Assembly (NCBI GenBank): GCA_017475235.1
Contig: JAFVGA010000006.1
Span: 248,001-312,000 of the forward strand
Source of the DNA: Eubacterium sp.
GTDB taxonomy: Bacteria > Bacillota > Clostridia > Lachnospirales > Lachnospiraceae
DNA: 64,000 nt
Direction: 5' to 3'
Below are positions 55,201-64,000 of the stretch, in pieces. The position numbers and the translations under genes are program-made. The notes beneath the pieces were generated by a model that was given only the letters and a program-made list of their open reading frames with translations, was not told the origin of the DNA and searched no databases. Every line of letters starts with the position of its first letter. The stretch's first letter is position 1.

Positions 55201-56442
55201 GAGAAGGTTGAGTTTACTAAGGAAATGTTTGACGACAAATACACTATCCTTTGTCCTCAGATGAGTCCTATCCACTTCGGTATGCTAGAGGCTGCCATCA
55301 ACTCTTGTGGTTTTAACTTGGAAGTTTTGGACAGCGGACGTTCATGTATTGACGTAGGACTTAAGTATGTAAACAACGATGCATGTTATCCATCACTTAT
55401 CGTCGTTGGACAGATGATGGAAGCTTTGCAATCAGGTAAATATGATTTAGATAAAACTGCTCTTATCATCACTCAGACTGGTGGTGGATGTAGAGCTACA
55501 AACTACATTGGATTTATAAGACGTGCCCTAGAAAAGGCAGGTATGGAACAAGTTCCTGTTATTTCACTTAACCTTCAAGGTATTGAGAAAAACAGCGGTT
55601 TCAAACTAACTCCTAAGTTTGGTGTTAAATGTCTTCAAGCTTGTCTATACGGTGACTTATTTATGCGTGTAGTTTATAGAACTAGACCTTACGAGGTAAA
55701 TGAAGGCGAGACAAATGCTCTTCATAAGAAGTGGGAAGAAAAAATAATCAAAGAACTATCAGACAACAAGTTTGGTATTCGTCGCTTTAAGAAGAATATG
55801 AAGAAGATTGTTGAAGAGTTCGACGCCATTCCAACAAAGGACATCAAGAAACCTAGAGTTGGTATCGTTGGTGAAATTTTGGTTAAGTTCTCTCCTACTG
55901 CTAACAACGACTTAGTTAATCTGCTTGAGGAAGAAGGCGCCGAAGCTGTTATGCCAGACTTGATCGACTTCTTCTTGTATGGATTTAGAAACGCTAAATA
56001 TAAATTCGAAAAACTTGGATTTAACAAGAAAGGCGTACTTATCAACAACTTAGCTATTAAGGCAGTTGAGTGGATGCGTGGTTCTGCCAAGAAAGCTCTT
56101 ATCAAGAGTAAGCACTTCACTCCTACTTCTGATATTTGGGAGATGAGTAAGATGGCTCAAGAGATTGTATCCGTTGGTAACCAGACCGGCGAAGGTTGGT
56201 TCCTAACCGGTGAGATGCTTCACTTGATTCACGACGGGGTTCCAAACATTGTTTGTACACAGCCATTCGCATGTCTACCTAACCACGTAGTTGGTAAGGG
56301 TGTTATCAAGAGACTACGTGCATTAAATCCAGATGCAAATATCGTGGCAGTCGATTACGACCCAGGTGCATCGGAGGTTAACCAATTGAATCGAATTAAG
56401 CTAATGTTGGCTACTGCTAACAAAAGATTAAATGATAAATAA
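52204..56442 (+). CDS. Giant 2-hydroxyacyl-CoA dehydratase activase-related protein
   Basis: A 1412-residue protein. It begins with two tandem ASKHA-fold activator domains of the BadF/HgdC type: [17 protein letters not shown] with [12 protein letters not shown] near 140, and [17 protein letters not shown] near 320 with [13 protein letters not shown] near 450. The cysteines between the helices of such activators ligate a 4Fe-4S cluster that passes electrons using ATP. The rest includes DUF2229 and HgdA/B-like regions with many conserved cysteines ([40 protein letters not shown]). The family is widespread in anaerobes and its true substrate is unknown. It is monocistronic. Confidence 0.9.
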   Translation: MSNQSTYSLGIDIGSTTVKIAILDEQNNILFSDYKRHFANIQETLAELLKEAKDELGEVNLSPMITGSGGLALSEHLDVPFVQEVVAVSTALEDYAPQTDVAIELGGEDAKIIYFTNGVEQRMNGICAGGTGSFIDQMASLLQTDASGLNDYAKDYKSIYAIAARCGVFAKTDIQPLINEGATKEDLAASIFQAVVNQTISGLACGKPIRGTVAFLGGPLHFLPELKNAFIRTLNLDDEHIVAPEHSHLFAATGAAMNHKEDVSVGIGELYKQLSEGIQMSMEIKRMDPLFDSKEQYEEFKARHDKANVKKGDLASYKGKCFLGIDSGSTTTKAAVVAEDGTLLYSFYSSNEGNPLQTIINAIKDIYKQLPEGAEIVRSCSTGYGEALIKAALLLDEGEVETVAHYYAAAFFEPDVDCILDIGGQDMKCIKIKNKTIDSVQLNEACSSGCGSFIETFANSLSYSVEDFAKEALFAPNPTDLGTRCTVFMNSNVKQAQKEGATVADISSGLAYSVIKNALYKVIKIADASDLGEKIVVQGGTFYNDAVLRSFEKISETEAIRPDIAGIMGAFGAALIARERYDGQETTMLSIDQINEFSYKTSMTRCKGCTNSCLLTINMFSDGRKFISGNRCEKGVGGVKNKEQIPNLFEYKFHRMFDYEPLDENEAPRGVVGIPRVLNMYENFPFWAVFFKELGFSVKLSPESSHKIYELGIESIPSESECYPAKLTHGHIKWLLDEGCKFIFYPCIPYERDETPDANNHYNCPMVTSYAENIKNNVEELEDPEINFLNAFMAFSNQEVLSERLVDIFTTDFGIDADEIKKACEKGWAELIDSRQDMMRKGEETLRYIEKNNLHGIVLAGRPYHVDPEINHGIPEMINSYGLAVLTEDSVAHLGEVERPLIVSDQWMYHSRLYKAADVVKKREDLDLIQLFSFGCGLDAVTTDCVSDILTGSDKVYTVLKIDEVNNLGAARIRVRSLLAAIRERSELNYQRFIKSSAIEKVEFTKEMFDDKYTILCPQMSPIHFGMLEAAINSCGFNLEVLDSGRSCIDVGLKYVNNDACYPSLIVVGQMMEALQSGKYDLDKTALIITQTGGGCRATNYIGFIRRALEKAGMEQVPVISLNLQGIEKNSGFKLTPKFGVKCLQACLYGDLFMRVVYRTRPYEVNEGETNALHKKWEEKIIKELSDNKFGIRRFKKNMKKIVEEFDAIPTKDIKKPRVGIVGEILVKFSPTANNDLVNLLEEEGAEAVMPDLIDFFLYGFRNAKYKFEKLGFNKKGVLINNLAIKAVEWMRGSAKKALIKSKHFTPTSDIWEMSKMAQEIVSVGNQTGEGWFLTGEMLHLIHDGVPNIVCTQPFACLPNHVVGKGVIKRLRALNPDANIVAVDYDPGASEVNQLNRIKLMLATANKRLNDK

Positions 56443-56443
56443 T

Positions 56444-56473
56444 AAAAAGACCTTGCATTGCAAGGTCTTTTTT
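56444..56473. terminator. Bidirectional terminator
   Basis: AAAAAGACCTTGCA and TGCAAGGTCTTTTT form a perfect inverted repeat with terminal A- and T-runs, between the activase-like gene and convergent ung. Confidence 0.92.
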
Positions 56474-57146
56474 ATATGTTCTCTATCTGCCAGTCAATAG
56501 GCTCAATTCCGTTTGCTTCTAAGAACTCGTTACACTTACTAAAATGTTTACATCCAAAGAATCCTCTATATGCTGATAATGGGCTTGGATGTGGAGCTTC
56601 TAGTACTAAGTGTTTTGGATTATCTAGCATAGCTTTTTTCTTTCTAGCTGGCGCTCCCCAAAGAAAGATTACAATTGGTCTATCTTGTTTATTTATTTCT
56701 CTAATAACTGCGTCTGTAAATTGCTCCCAACCTTTACCTTGGTGTGAGTTTGCTTGATGAGCACGAACTGTTAATACTGCATTTAAAAGCATTACTCCCT
56801 GATCTGCCCACTTCTTTAAATATCCATTGTTTGGAATATAGCATCCCAAATCGTCATTCAGTTCTTTGTATATGTTTTGAAGTGATGGCGGTATATCATT
56901 TCCTGGCAAAACCGAGAATGATAGCCCATGTGCCTGATGTTCGTTGTGATATGGATCTTGTCCAATCAATAGCACTTTCACTTCGCTTAGTGGCGTACAA
57001 TGGAAAGCATTAAAAATATCATCTGCCGGAGGATAAATAGTTTGTGAACTATATTCATCTTTAACAAACTTAAATAAATCTCTATAATATTCTTTTCCAA
57101 ATTCAGGCTTTAGGGCTTGCTCCCAATCGCCAGTTAATGCTGCCAT
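56472..57146 (-). CDS. ung: Uracil-DNA glycosylase
   Basis: Removes uracil from DNA to start base-excision repair. The 224 residues have the water-activating loop GQDPYHNEHQAHGLSFSV, the GVMLLNAVLTVR strand, FLWGAPARKK and the DNA-intercalating loop HPSPLSAYRGFFGCKHF. Family 1 enzyme of normal length. Its last bases lie in the shared terminator. Confidence 0.97.
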   Translation of the reverse strand: MAALTGDWEQALKPEFGKEYYRDLFKFVKDEYSSQTIYPPADDIFNAFHCTPLSEVKVLLIGQDPYHNEHQAHGLSFSVLPGNDIPPSLQNIYKELNDDLGCYIPNNGYLKKWADQGVMLLNAVLTVRAHQANSHQGKGWEQFTDAVIREINKQDRPIVIFLWGAPARKKKAMLDNPKHLVLEAPHPSPLSAYRGFFGCKHFSKCNEFLEANGIEPIDWQIENI

Positions 57147-57154
57147 GTCTTCTC

Positions 57155-58027
57155 CTATTTCAAAATGTCATATATAAACTTTTTATCATTGAATATTCTA
57201 ATCGCTGCCTTGTGAATCTTTAAATCAAAACTAGTTCCACGCATCAATTCACCATCCACATTGAACGATAACTTTTCATCTGACTCTACGTGAATTTCAC
57301 TTTCTTGATATCTTTTTATTGCAGAAAATTTCTCATGCTTTCCTCTCGCCAATGATGCAAGCATTGGAAGGATTTTAATCTTTGGCATTTTCTTTACCAA
57401 GTAAATATCAAATAATCCATCGTCCAAAAGCGCGTGTGGTGCAATTTTATATCCACTTCCATAGTACTGAGCATTACAAATAGCTAGAATAGTTATCTCA
57501 CCTTCTGCCTCATTCTCACCCATACGGATTTTCACTTTCTTTGGCAAGTACTTAAAGTATGTGTAAACAAAACTCGCATTAAACCTTTGACTTGTTGGAA
57601 TCCACTTCTTTTCCCTTGTTATAGAAACGTTGTCAGCCACGTCCGCGTCCAATCCCACACAAGCGACATTTAAAAAATATCTGTTATTGATTGAACCAAT
57701 ATCAATTGAATGGATGCCATCGTCGAAGTTCTTGAGAGTTCGAGCAAAGTCATTTCCGCTACCAGCAGGAATCACTCCGAGAATCTTATTTTCACTTCCA
57801 ACAATTCCATTTAGTGTGTCGTTTAGATTGCCATCTCCACCAACAGAAAAGATTACACTCTCTTCGTCTGGGAATTCAGCTGCAATTCTTTTTGCATCGC
57901 TTGGTCTCTTTGTATATGTAATGTCATAGTTAATTTTACGCTTAAAACAAGCCTCTCTTATTTTTGCTTCCAAGAGAGACTTGTTATCTTTTCCACTTTT
58001 TCCGTTAATAATAAAATGATACTTCAT
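57155..58027 (-). CDS. Diacylglycerol/lipid kinase family protein
   Basis: A 290-residue DagK/YegS-type lipid kinase. FIINGKSGKDNKS opens the fold, VGGDGNLNDTLNGI near 63-76 is the nucleotide-binding motif, and GVIPAGSGNDFARTL follows; the C-terminal half has LDDGLFDIYLV. The lipid substrate could be diacylglycerol or an undecaprenol-like lipid. It overlaps the hisF stop by one base (TAATG) and ung lies 8 bases downstream. Confidence 0.9.
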   Translation of the reverse strand: MKYHFIINGKSGKDNKSLLEAKIREACFKRKINYDITYTKRPSDAKRIAAEFPDEESVIFSVGGDGNLNDTLNGIVGSENKILGVIPAGSGNDFARTLKNFDDGIHSIDIGSINNRYFLNVACVGLDADVADNVSITREKKWIPTSQRFNASFVYTYFKYLPKKVKIRMGENEAEGEITILAICNAQYYGSGYKIAPHALLDDGLFDIYLVKKMPKIKILPMLASLARGKHEKFSAIKRYQESEIHVESDEKLSFNVDGELMRGTSFDLKIHKAAIRIFNDKKFIYDILK

Positions 58028-58833
58028 TATTCTTCCATGGTAGATCTCAAATAATCTTGAACGTTGCTATCAACAATACGTACTGGAACACCTTTGCTAT
58101 TCAAATATTCCTTAACGTCTGAAATCTCTAATTCTTTAAAGTGGAATAGTGACGCTGCAAGTGCTGCATCCGCTCCACCTGTAGTTAATGCATCGTAGAA
58201 GTGTTCTTTTGATCCTGCACCACCTGATGCAATAACTGGAATGCTTACTGCTTCTGAGATAGCGCGAGTAAGTTCAATATCATATCCGTCTTTAACACCG
58301 TCGCAGTCCATACTTGTTAGAAGAATTTCGCCTGCGCCTAAGTCTTCGGCACGGACAGCCCATTCAACTGCATCAATTCCAGTATCTACTCTTCCACCGT
58401 ATTTATAAATATTCCAGCTTTCGCCGTCCTCGTTTTTCTTTGCATCAATTGCAACAACAACGCATTGGCTTCCAAACTTTTTAGCTGCTTCACTAATCAA
58501 ATCTGGGTTTTCAATTGCAGCTGAATTGATTGAAACTTTATCAGCACCGTTTCGAAGGATTTCCCTAAAGTCATCCACGGTTCTAATTCCACCACCAACA
58601 GTGAACGGAATGAAAACCTGCTCCGCAACACGGCGAACCAAATCAACGACAGTGTTTCGCTGATCTGATGATGCTGTGATATCTAGAAACACCAACTCAT
58701 CTGCGCCGGCAGCATTGTAAACCTTTGCCACCTCCACTGGATCACCAGCGTCTCTGAGGTCGACAAAGTTTGTGCCTTTTACCACTCTGTTATTGTCGAT
58801 ATCCAAACATGGGATAATTCTTTTTGTAAACAT
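58027..58833 (-). CDS. hisF: Imidazole glycerol phosphate synthase, cyclase subunit
   Basis: With HisH makes imidazole glycerol phosphate and AICAR in histidine synthesis. The 268-residue barrel has [50 protein letters not shown] and LLTSMDCDG. It is a little longer than usual because of a C-terminal extension ([15 protein letters not shown]). Other histidine genes are not in the window, so hisHF is separated from the rest of the pathway. Confidence 0.96.
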   Translation of the reverse strand: MFTKRIIPCLDIDNNRVVKGTNFVDLRDAGDPVEVAKVYNAAGADELVFLDITASSDQRNTVVDLVRRVAEQVFIPFTVGGGIRTVDDFREILRNGADKVSINSAAIENPDLISEAAKKFGSQCVVVAIDAKKNEDGESWNIYKYGGRVDTGIDAVEWAVRAEDLGAGEILLTSMDCDGVKDGYDIELTRAISEAVSIPVIASGGAGSKEHFYDALTTGGADAALAASLFHFKELEISDVKEYLNSKGVPVRIVDSNVQDYLRSTMEE

Positions 58834-58841
58834 TGTTTCTC

Positions 58842-59447
58842 CTAATCTATTTCAACAAAGTTCTTTAGTATCTGAATTCCTACATCGCCACTCTTCTCTG
58901 GGTGGAACTGACAAGCAAATATGTTGTCCTGTTCAATAGATGTATGCATCTGTGTAATGTAATCTGTAGATGCTGTCACCACCGCATCGTCTTTAGCGTG
59001 AGCATAATATGAGTGAACGAAATAAACATAAGGGTTTTCCATTCCCTTAAATAATCTTCCATCATTTGATAACTCTAGCGAGTTCCAACCAATATGTGGA
59101 ATCTTAAAACCAACTTGATCTGGGATGTGCAAAACTTCGCCTTGCACGATACCAAGACCTGTCTTTCCTGGTGACTCCTCACTCTCCTCGAAAAGAAGCT
59201 GAAGTCCAAGACAAATCGCAAGCATTGGTTTCTTGCTCTCCACTACATCATAAATAGTGTTCACTAGTTTATATTCTTTTAACTTATCCATAGCATCACC
59301 AAAAGCTCCCACGCCTGGAAGCACAACTTTATCAGCGGCCAAGATTTCATTAGGATCTCTTGTAACCACTATATCCTGCCCAATAAACTTAAAGGCATTC
59401 TCAACACTATGAATGTTTCCTGCATCATAATCAATTATTGCTATCAT
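58842..59447 (-). CDS. hisH: Imidazole glycerol phosphate synthase, glutamine amidotransferase subunit
   Basis: Glutaminase partner of HisF that supplies ammonia. The 201 residues show [27 protein letters not shown], the nucleophile elbow [11 protein letters not shown] (catalytic Cys near 79) and the His-Glu pair in [11 protein letters not shown]. The gene lies 9 bases after the histidine kinase stop and 8 before hisF. Confidence 0.96.
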   Translation of the reverse strand: MIAIIDYDAGNIHSVENAFKFIGQDIVVTRDPNEILAADKVVLPGVGAFGDAMDKLKEYKLVNTIYDVVESKKPMLAICLGLQLLFEESEESPGKTGLGIVQGEVLHIPDQVGFKIPHIGWNSLELSNDGRLFKGMENPYVYFVHSYYAHAKDDAVVTASTDYITQMHTSIEQDNIFACQFHPEKSGDVGIQILKNFVEID

Positions 59448-59456
59448 AATTTTCCT

Positions 59457-60977
59457 CTAGTTTTTAGCATCTAGCTCGAACCAGAATTCGACGCCATCTT
59501 CGTGGTTAATTACGCCACATTCTTTGTCGTGGTTGTCCATAATCGCTTTAACAATTGAAAGACCAATTCCACTTCCGCCATATTCTCTAGTTCTTGCTTT
59601 ATCGATTTTATAGAACTTAACCCAAATGTTTTCTAGTTCATCCTCCGAAATAGGCTTTCCAGAGTTGAAAACCGACACTCTTACTATACCATTATTCTCT
59701 GCCACTTGCACCTTAATGATGCGCTTGTCATCCACATGGTTAATAGCATTATTTAGGTAGTTCGTAATAACTTCTTCTATGTAGAATTCGTCGCCCCAGA
59801 CGAATTGTTTATCTGGCGCATCTACTTTAATATCGACATTGTTCTTCTCCGTCAAAATCTGTCTACGATTAATCAATGACTTGATAACTTCAACAATATC
59901 GAATCTTTCAAGGTTAACTTTGACACTTCCAAACTCAATCTGATTTAGAGTTAAGAGTTGTCCGACCATCTTGTTTAGTTTGTTTGATTCATCCACAATC
60001 ACATCACTGTAATATTTGATGTCTTCTGGATTATCATTTATTCCTTCGCTTAAGCCTTCGGCGTAGCCTTGGATTAATGCGGTAGGAGTTTTTAACTCGT
60101 GAGAAACGTTCGAGATAAACTCTTTACGTAGTTCATCTACTTCTTCTTTTTGCTTGATGTCTTTCTCAAGTTCAAGGTTAGCGGTCTTTAGCTCAGTGAT
60201 GGTTGTCTCTAGTTTTTCTGACATCTCATTCATACTATCACCCAAAACTCCCAACTCATCGTTATGCTGGCCTTCATATTTGACGTCAAAATCTAACTCT
60301 GACATCTGCTTCGAAATAGCCGCAAGCTGGAGCATTGGAATTGTGTATCTTCTTGTCACAACAATCAAAATGATTGTAATAACAATAATAAGCGCAATTG
60401 CAAGTCCAATATAGAACTTGTTTGTGATACTCAAGCTCTCTTTGAAGTTCTCCACCGAAACTCTGACAACTAAGTCACTGTCGTTGGAAAGTTCTGATAC
60501 TAACTCGTAGTAATAGTTTTTGCTTGATGGATCAACTGTGTACAAAAGATTGTAGTCATCATTTTTCTCAACTACTTGTGATTTGAACATTTTGTCATCA
60601 CCATGACCGAAAACTAAGTCTTGCCATCTTTGACGAAGAGGCACTTCAGAGCCGTATGTGTATAGAACAGTTCCGCCGTTATCAATTACTATTGCACTGG
60701 CTCCAGTCTTCTCGAGAATTGCATTCAACTCTTGCAAATCGTCGGATTCAGAAAAGCCTGCATCTTTTTTTACAACTTTATCAAATGTCTTATAAACGTC
60801 CTTGACCGCGGACTGCTTCTGTTTTGTGTAGTATTTCTCTAAAAATAGCGACCCAAAAACGCCTGCGAAAATCACAGACAAGAGCATTACTGCCACAATA
60901 AGAAATGTCAATTTGTAAGAAATTGAATGTGTTATTGGGACAGTTCTTTCTTTTTTGTTCTCACTATTTGACTTCAA
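59457..60977 (-). CDS. Sensor histidine kinase with HAMP domain
   Basis: Membrane sensor of about 506 residues. One transmembrane helix near the N-terminus (KLTFLIVAVMLLSVIFAG), an extracytoplasmic sensing region, a second helix (LIIVITIILIVVTR), HAMP linker, phosphoacceptor FISNVSHELKTPTALI, and ATPase motifs NNAINHVDD and GGSGIGLSIVKAIM. The start is uncertain: an ATG at 61022 would overlap the regulator by 59 bases, so a TTG at 60977 with GGGG upstream and a 14-base overlap is preferred. It is the partner of the regulator at 60964-61641. Confidence 0.9.
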   Translation of the reverse strand: MKSNSENKKERTVPITHSISYKLTFLIVAVMLLSVIFAGVFGSLFLEKYYTKQKQSAVKDVYKTFDKVVKKDAGFSESDDLQELNAILEKTGASAIVIDNGGTVLYTYGSEVPLRQRWQDLVFGHGDDKMFKSQVVEKNDDYNLLYTVDPSSKNYYYELVSELSNDSDLVVRVSVENFKESLSITNKFYIGLAIALIIVITIILIVVTRRYTIPMLQLAAISKQMSELDFDVKYEGQHNDELGVLGDSMNEMSEKLETTITELKTANLELEKDIKQKEEVDELRKEFISNVSHELKTPTALIQGYAEGLSEGINDNPEDIKYYSDVIVDESNKLNKMVGQLLTLNQIEFGSVKVNLERFDIVEVIKSLINRRQILTEKNNVDIKVDAPDKQFVWGDEFYIEEVITNYLNNAINHVDDKRIIKVQVAENNGIVRVSVFNSGKPISEDELENIWVKFYKIDKARTREYGGSGIGLSIVKAIMDNHDKECGVINHEDGVEFWFELDAKN

Positions 60978-61641
60978 ACTTATACCCCATTCCCCAAATA
61001 GTCTGGATATAATCTCCAGCATCGCCTAACTTTGCGCGGAGTTTCTTAACGTGTGTATCAATAGTTCTAGCATCGCCAAAGTAATCGTAATTCCAAACGT
61101 TGTTTAGAATGTTTTCACGTGACAACGCGATACCTTTGTTCTTTATGAAATATTCAAGCAACTCAAATTCCTTAAAACTAAGTTCAATTGGTTCACCCTT
61201 AACTGTAACCGTATGAGCAGCCTGGTTTACTTCTATGTCACCGGCTGTCATAGTTTCACTTTCATCTAGGTTATTAGTTCTTCTTAGAATTGCATTAACT
61301 CTAGCAACCAAAATCTTTGGACTGAATGGTTTTGAAATGTATTCGTCTACTCCTAGGTCAAAGCCAAGTAGTTCGTCGCTCTCTTCGCCTTTGGCGGTGA
61401 GCATAATAATAGGAACCTTAGAGAACTGTCTAATCTCTTTGCATACTTCCCAACCGTCCATTTTTGGCATCATAACATCGAGGATAACTAGATCAATGTC
61501 ATTGTCCTCGAAGAATATATCAATAGCCTCTTCTCCATCGGCTGCTTCTTTCACTATGTAATTTTCACGTGTGAGAAAGTCTTTGACGAGCTTTCTCATT
61601 CTAGCTTCATCATCTACTACTAAAATTTTCAAATCCGCCAT
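60964..61641 (-). CDS. OmpR/PhoB-family response regulator
   Basis: A 225-residue regulator: receiver domain with ILVVDDEARMR, the phosphoacceptor aspartate in VILDVMMPKMDGWEV (near 54), the signalling Thr/Lys (MLTAKG, YISKPF), and a winged-helix DNA-binding domain (ELSFKEFELLEYFIKNKG, VWNYDYFGDARTIDTHVKKLR). It heads a run with its kinase, hisH, hisF, the lipid kinase and ung. AGGTGCATT precedes the ATG. The stimulus is not predictable; cell-envelope stress is common for this type. Confidence 0.95.
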   Translation of the reverse strand: MADLKILVVDDEARMRKLVKDFLTRENYIVKEAADGEEAIDIFFEDNDIDLVILDVMMPKMDGWEVCKEIRQFSKVPIIMLTAKGEESDELLGFDLGVDEYISKPFSPKILVARVNAILRRTNNLDESETMTAGDIEVNQAAHTVTVKGEPIELSFKEFELLEYFIKNKGIALSRENILNNVWNYDYFGDARTIDTHVKKLRAKLGDAGDYIQTIWGMGYKFEVK

Positions 61642-61724
61642 AATGCACCTCCGTGTTCAACTTAATACTATTATCAAAAAAATATGTGTATTATTTATGA
61701 ACACTCACTGTTAAATTATAACAC

Positions 61725-61758
61725 AAAAAAGCACTCCTAATAAAAGAAGTGCTTTTTT
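61725..61758 (-). terminator. Terminator of tmRNA
   Basis: AAAAAGCACT and AGTGCTTTTT arms with a 12-base loop on the minus strand, ending in TTTTTTG, just beyond the tmRNA 3' end. Confidence 0.85.
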
Positions 61759-61760
61759 AG

Positions 61761-62102
61761 TGGACTAGGTGGGAGTCGAACCCACGTCCAAAAATCCTTC
61801 CGCCGTGCTTCTACGAGTGTAGTCTATCGTTAAAATTCCCCATCTCAAACGGAGATAGACACCCAAGTGAAATGAGTAGCTTCTAAATACGCCCAAATAC
61901 TTTGAAGCGAAAGTATTTGTCGTTTCCTACAGAACATAAGATCTGAATAAAATGTGTAGGTGCATTAAACTCAGAACGCTACGTTAAATTACGCAGCAAA
62001 TGCTAATTTTTTATCAGCGTTTAATTTAAAATTGGTATTTAACGCATCCCATACGACTCGCTTCCCCAGTTTCCGAATCCCTGTCGAAACCAGTACTAGC
62101 CC
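61761..62102 (-). ncRNA. ssrA: tmRNA
   Basis: Rescues stalled ribosomes. The 342-base RNA has 5' GGGCTAG pairing with 3' CTAGTCC (one G-U), the conserved GTTTCGACAGGGATTCGG near the 5' end and the T-arm GTGGGTTCGACTCCCAC at the 3' end; CCA is not encoded. The reading frame read back from the TAA gives a tag peptide ALNTNFKLNADKKLAFAA if the GCG alanine is the resume codon; only the ...LAFAA end is certain. Pseudoknot arms include AAATACTTTC/GAAAGTATTT. Confidence 0.95.
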
Positions 62103-62132
62103 TTACTGGTATATTTAATTGTCAAAATGCAA

Positions 62133-62164
62133 GACCTATACTAACGCGTTAGTTAGTATAGGTC
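62133..62164 (-). promoter_or_regulatory. 13-bp perfect inverted repeat overlapping the tmRNA promoter
   Basis: GACCTATACTAAC and GTTAGTATAGGTC with a 6-base loop. It lies between the stop of the downstream-strand histidine kinase and tmRNA. Being followed by TTGCATTTTG, it is a weak terminator candidate for the kinase gene, and equally an operator or stem overlapping the promoter. Confidence 0.7.
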
Positions 62165-62166
62165 AA
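62138..62166 (-). promoter_or_regulatory. Candidate tmRNA promoter
   Basis: TTGACC, 17-base spacer, TAGTAT on the minus strand, placing the start about 29 bases before mature tmRNA. Confidence 0.5.
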
Positions 62167-62197
62167 GATGTTTTTCATTGTTTCTTCATTATTCAAT

Positions 62198-63631
62198 CTA
62201 TTTGTTTGTGTATTCGTTCATATTCTTTGGAATTTCCATCCAGAACACGACACCACCGTCAATATTATCAAAACCATAATCTCCTTTATGAACTTCCATA
62301 ACACTCTTAACGATTGATAAACCAATTCCACTACTCTTTAACTTGTGTGCTCTAGGTTTAATATCCTTCGAGTAGAACATATCCCAAATCTTATCTTTAA
62401 CATCATCAGGTACATGTTCACCGTCATTTCCAATTTCAATGCGAATTGTATCTATGCCATTTTTAACTTTTGCAGTTATAACGCCGGGCTCTTTACAATG
62501 CTTAATAGCATTCGAAACATAATTGCTAACTGCCTGCGATAGGTATCTAGTGTTAGCCATTGCTTCGCAGTCTTCGTCGTACTCTTGTTTGAGTTCGATA
62601 TTTCTTTCTTCGAAGAGTTCTTCGTAATTTCCAAGTGTATTGCAAACCAACTCTGCCACATCACATTTTTCAATGGCAAATTCATTTTCATTACTCTTTG
62701 TAGCATACATCACAATCATGTCGTTAATCATGTCGATCATCTTGTCAGTCTCTTCAGTGATCGATTTGATGTACTCTTTTCTCTTCTCCTCATCGTCAAT
62801 CATATTTATCATTTCAATCTGACTAGAAATGACCGCCAAAGGAGTCTTTAGTTCGTGAGAAATGTTATTTATAAATACTCGTCTCTCTTCTTCTGCTTTA
62901 GTCTGAGTGCTCAACTCATCTTGCAAGTCGGTCATCTGAGTTCGAATCTGGTCGAGCATCTGGTTGATTGAGTTCGCCAAAGAATCCACCTCCACGAACT
63001 CTTGCTTGGTTTCGACATTGAGTGAGTAACCACTACTTACAGCTTTGCTGGCCGCCTCCTCAATCTTTACAATAGGACGCGTGATTCTTCTAGAAACATA
63101 AAGCGAAATAAGAATTCCTGCAACTAGAACAAATATTCCGACTACAAAGAAGAACCATCTATAGTAAGTAAAGAATATCTTTGTAGCCTCTTTATTCTCG
63201 TAAATATAGATATAGTAATCTTCATCGTCCTGTAGTTTCATCCCATACCCAATAATTCTATTCTTTGTTTCTTTACTTTTATATTTGTATGAGAAAGATC
63301 TTAAGTTTGCAACAATATCATTTGCAATTCGAGTCTGGGCATCGATAGGCTTTTTCTCCATCTTCGTAACATATACACGCTCAAAACTTGAATTACAAAT
63401 AATGAAGGTGAGTCGCTCATCTTCATACCTGGAAATTGTTTTGTTGTCGTTTGTGAGGGTCAGTACATCTGTCTTCTGCAATTTATTGTATGCTTCATTT
63501 ATTAGACTCTTTTTTCTTGAGTAATAATAGTCATCAGCAAACAATGCGAAAACAGAAAAAATGGCCACAGTTAACACTAGTATAGTTAGTGTCATCAATA
63601 TGACCATTCGACCTCTGATAGTTTTAATCAT
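62198..63631 (-). CDS. Sensor histidine kinase with HAMP domain
   Basis: A 477-residue membrane kinase: first helix MVILMTLTILVLTVAIFSVF, an extracytoplasmic region (DYYYSRKKSLINEAYNKL), second helix FFVVGIFVLVAGILISLYV, HAMP (SRRITRPIVKIEEAASK), phosphoacceptor FINNISHELKTPLAVISS, N-box NYVSNAIKHCKE and G-box SSGIGLSIVKSVM. The second of two adjacent ATGs (63631) has a better distance to GAGG. It is cotranscribed with the regulator to its right, overlapping it by 8 bases. Confidence 0.93.
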   Translation of the reverse strand: MIKTIRGRMVILMTLTILVLTVAIFSVFALFADDYYYSRKKSLINEAYNKLQKTDVLTLTNDNKTISRYEDERLTFIICNSSFERVYVTKMEKKPIDAQTRIANDIVANLRSFSYKYKSKETKNRIIGYGMKLQDDEDYYIYIYENKEATKIFFTYYRWFFFVVGIFVLVAGILISLYVSRRITRPIVKIEEAASKAVSSGYSLNVETKQEFVEVDSLANSINQMLDQIRTQMTDLQDELSTQTKAEEERRVFINNISHELKTPLAVISSQIEMINMIDDEEKRKEYIKSITEETDKMIDMINDMIVMYATKSNENEFAIEKCDVAELVCNTLGNYEELFEERNIELKQEYDEDCEAMANTRYLSQAVSNYVSNAIKHCKEPGVITAKVKNGIDTIRIEIGNDGEHVPDDVKDKIWDMFYSKDIKPRAHKLKSSGIGLSIVKSVMEVHKGDYGFDNIDGGVVFWMEIPKNMNEYTNK

Positions 63632-64000
63632 CATTTACCTCAAATATATAACCTACGCCGTAAATTGATCTGATGTATGGGCACTTCTTACCCATCTTAT
63701 TCCTGATTTGTTTGATTACTGTATCAACAGTTCTGAAAGTTCCGTCGTAATCTTGTCCCCAAACAGCATCCAATATCTGTTCACGCTTTAGAGCTACACT
63801 TTCGTTCTCTGCTAAGTAAACTAGAATATCGAATTCTTTTGGAGTGGTTGGCATTAGTTTGTCATCTATGTAAGCCTTTCTAGAAGTCACATCAAGTTTA
63901 AGTTTACCAACTTCGATAGGCTCCAACTTCTCTTCAATGTGTCCTGAAGGAACACGAGATGCTCTCTTAAAGATTGCGTCAATTCTAGCCTTTAGAACCA
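63624..64000 (-). CDS. Response regulator, N-terminus cut by window edge
   Basis: Partial OmpR-family regulator; only the linker (VLKARIDAIFKRASRVPSG) and winged-helix DNA-binding domain (PTTPKEFDILVYLAENE, VWGQDYDGTFRTVDTVIKQIRNKMG, YIRSIYGVGYIFEV) are present. The frame stays open to the right edge, so the receiver domain and start are outside the window. Partner of the kinase at 62198-63631. Confidence 0.93.
   Translation of the reverse strand, partial: VLKARIDAIFKRASRVPSGHIEEKLEPIEVGKLKLDVTSRKAYIDDKLMPTTPKEFDILVYLAENESVALKREQILDAVWGQDYDGTFRTVDTVIKQIRNKMGKKCPYIRSIYGVGYIFEVNDD

Overview
This window is chromosomal DNA of an anaerobic Gram-positive Firmicute, most likely a member of the Lachnospiraceae (Clostridia). 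The evidence is a low GC content by eye, strong GGAGG-type ribosome binding sites, a SCIFF peptide and its radical SAM maturase beside secDF, the recJ-apt-relA-hisS-aspS order, a methionine synthase whose activation domain is a separate gene, a fused SecDF, a giant 2-hydroxyacyl-CoA-dehydratase-activase-type protein, and secreted proteins with lysine-rich Fn3-like modules. I cannot name the species. The window is almost entirely core genome. I see no prophage, insertion sequence, CRISPR array or rRNA.

Layout. 1-12.1 kb (minus): SCIFF precursor scfA, maturase scfB, secDF, then after a terminator recJ, apt, relA, an MBL hydrolase, hisS and aspS (cut by the left edge). 12.2-18 kb: a CNNM/CBS membrane protein (plus), a pyrB-pyrI-PF06541 operon with a candidate attenuator leader, a small secreted GH16 enzyme, and divergent punA. 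18-22.5 kb: rnpB, then dnaG-trmK-nucleoside kinase, without the rpoD gene that normally follows dnaG. 22.5-28.4 kb: a secreted WG-like/Fn3-like protein, a lipoprotein, a GC-rich highly structured element bounded by a duplicated tRNA 3' end, tRNA-Leu(AAG), and a Gld-type ABC exporter. 28.5-38.1 kb: infC-rpmI-rplT with an attenuated leader and an AUU start, and a tight run asp23-fakA-DUF6106-guaB-lipoprotein chaperone-CAP protein-thrS. 38.2-42.6 kb: a 1341-residue modular GH16 glucanase lying between rpmB and asp23. 42.7-52 kb: one long run from a rhomboid-like protein through malQ, lysA, ytfJ and metF to metH. 52.2-56.4 kb: the giant CoA-dehydratase-activase-like protein (plus). 56.5-64 kb: ung, lipid kinase, hisF, hisH, a two-component system, tmRNA, and a second two-component system cut by the right edge.

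The genes cover translation (aspS, hisS, thrS, infC, L20, L35, L28, tmRNA, RNase P, tRNA-Leu), nucleotide synthesis and salvage (pyrBI, apt, punA, guaB), alarmone metabolism (relA), methionine and folate one-carbon metabolism (metF, metH and its reactivation protein), DNA repair and replication (recJ, ung, dnaG), protein export (secDF), beta-glucan degradation (two GH16 enzymes), glycogen/maltodextrin use (malQ) and envelope sensing (two histidine kinases).

The least explained sequence is the roughly 150-bp element at 24.2-24.37 kb. It is GC-rich, can fold into a three-way junction plus a long hairpin, and is flanked by a 15-bp direct repeat of the tRNA-Leu 3' end. Other points worth a second look are promoters that share sequence with terminators or hairpins (tRNA-Leu, tmRNA), the pyrBI leader, the hairpin between scfA and scfB, a possible leaderless dnaG transcript, and a rhomboid-like protein that lacks the catalytic serine motif and carries a zinc-finger tail.
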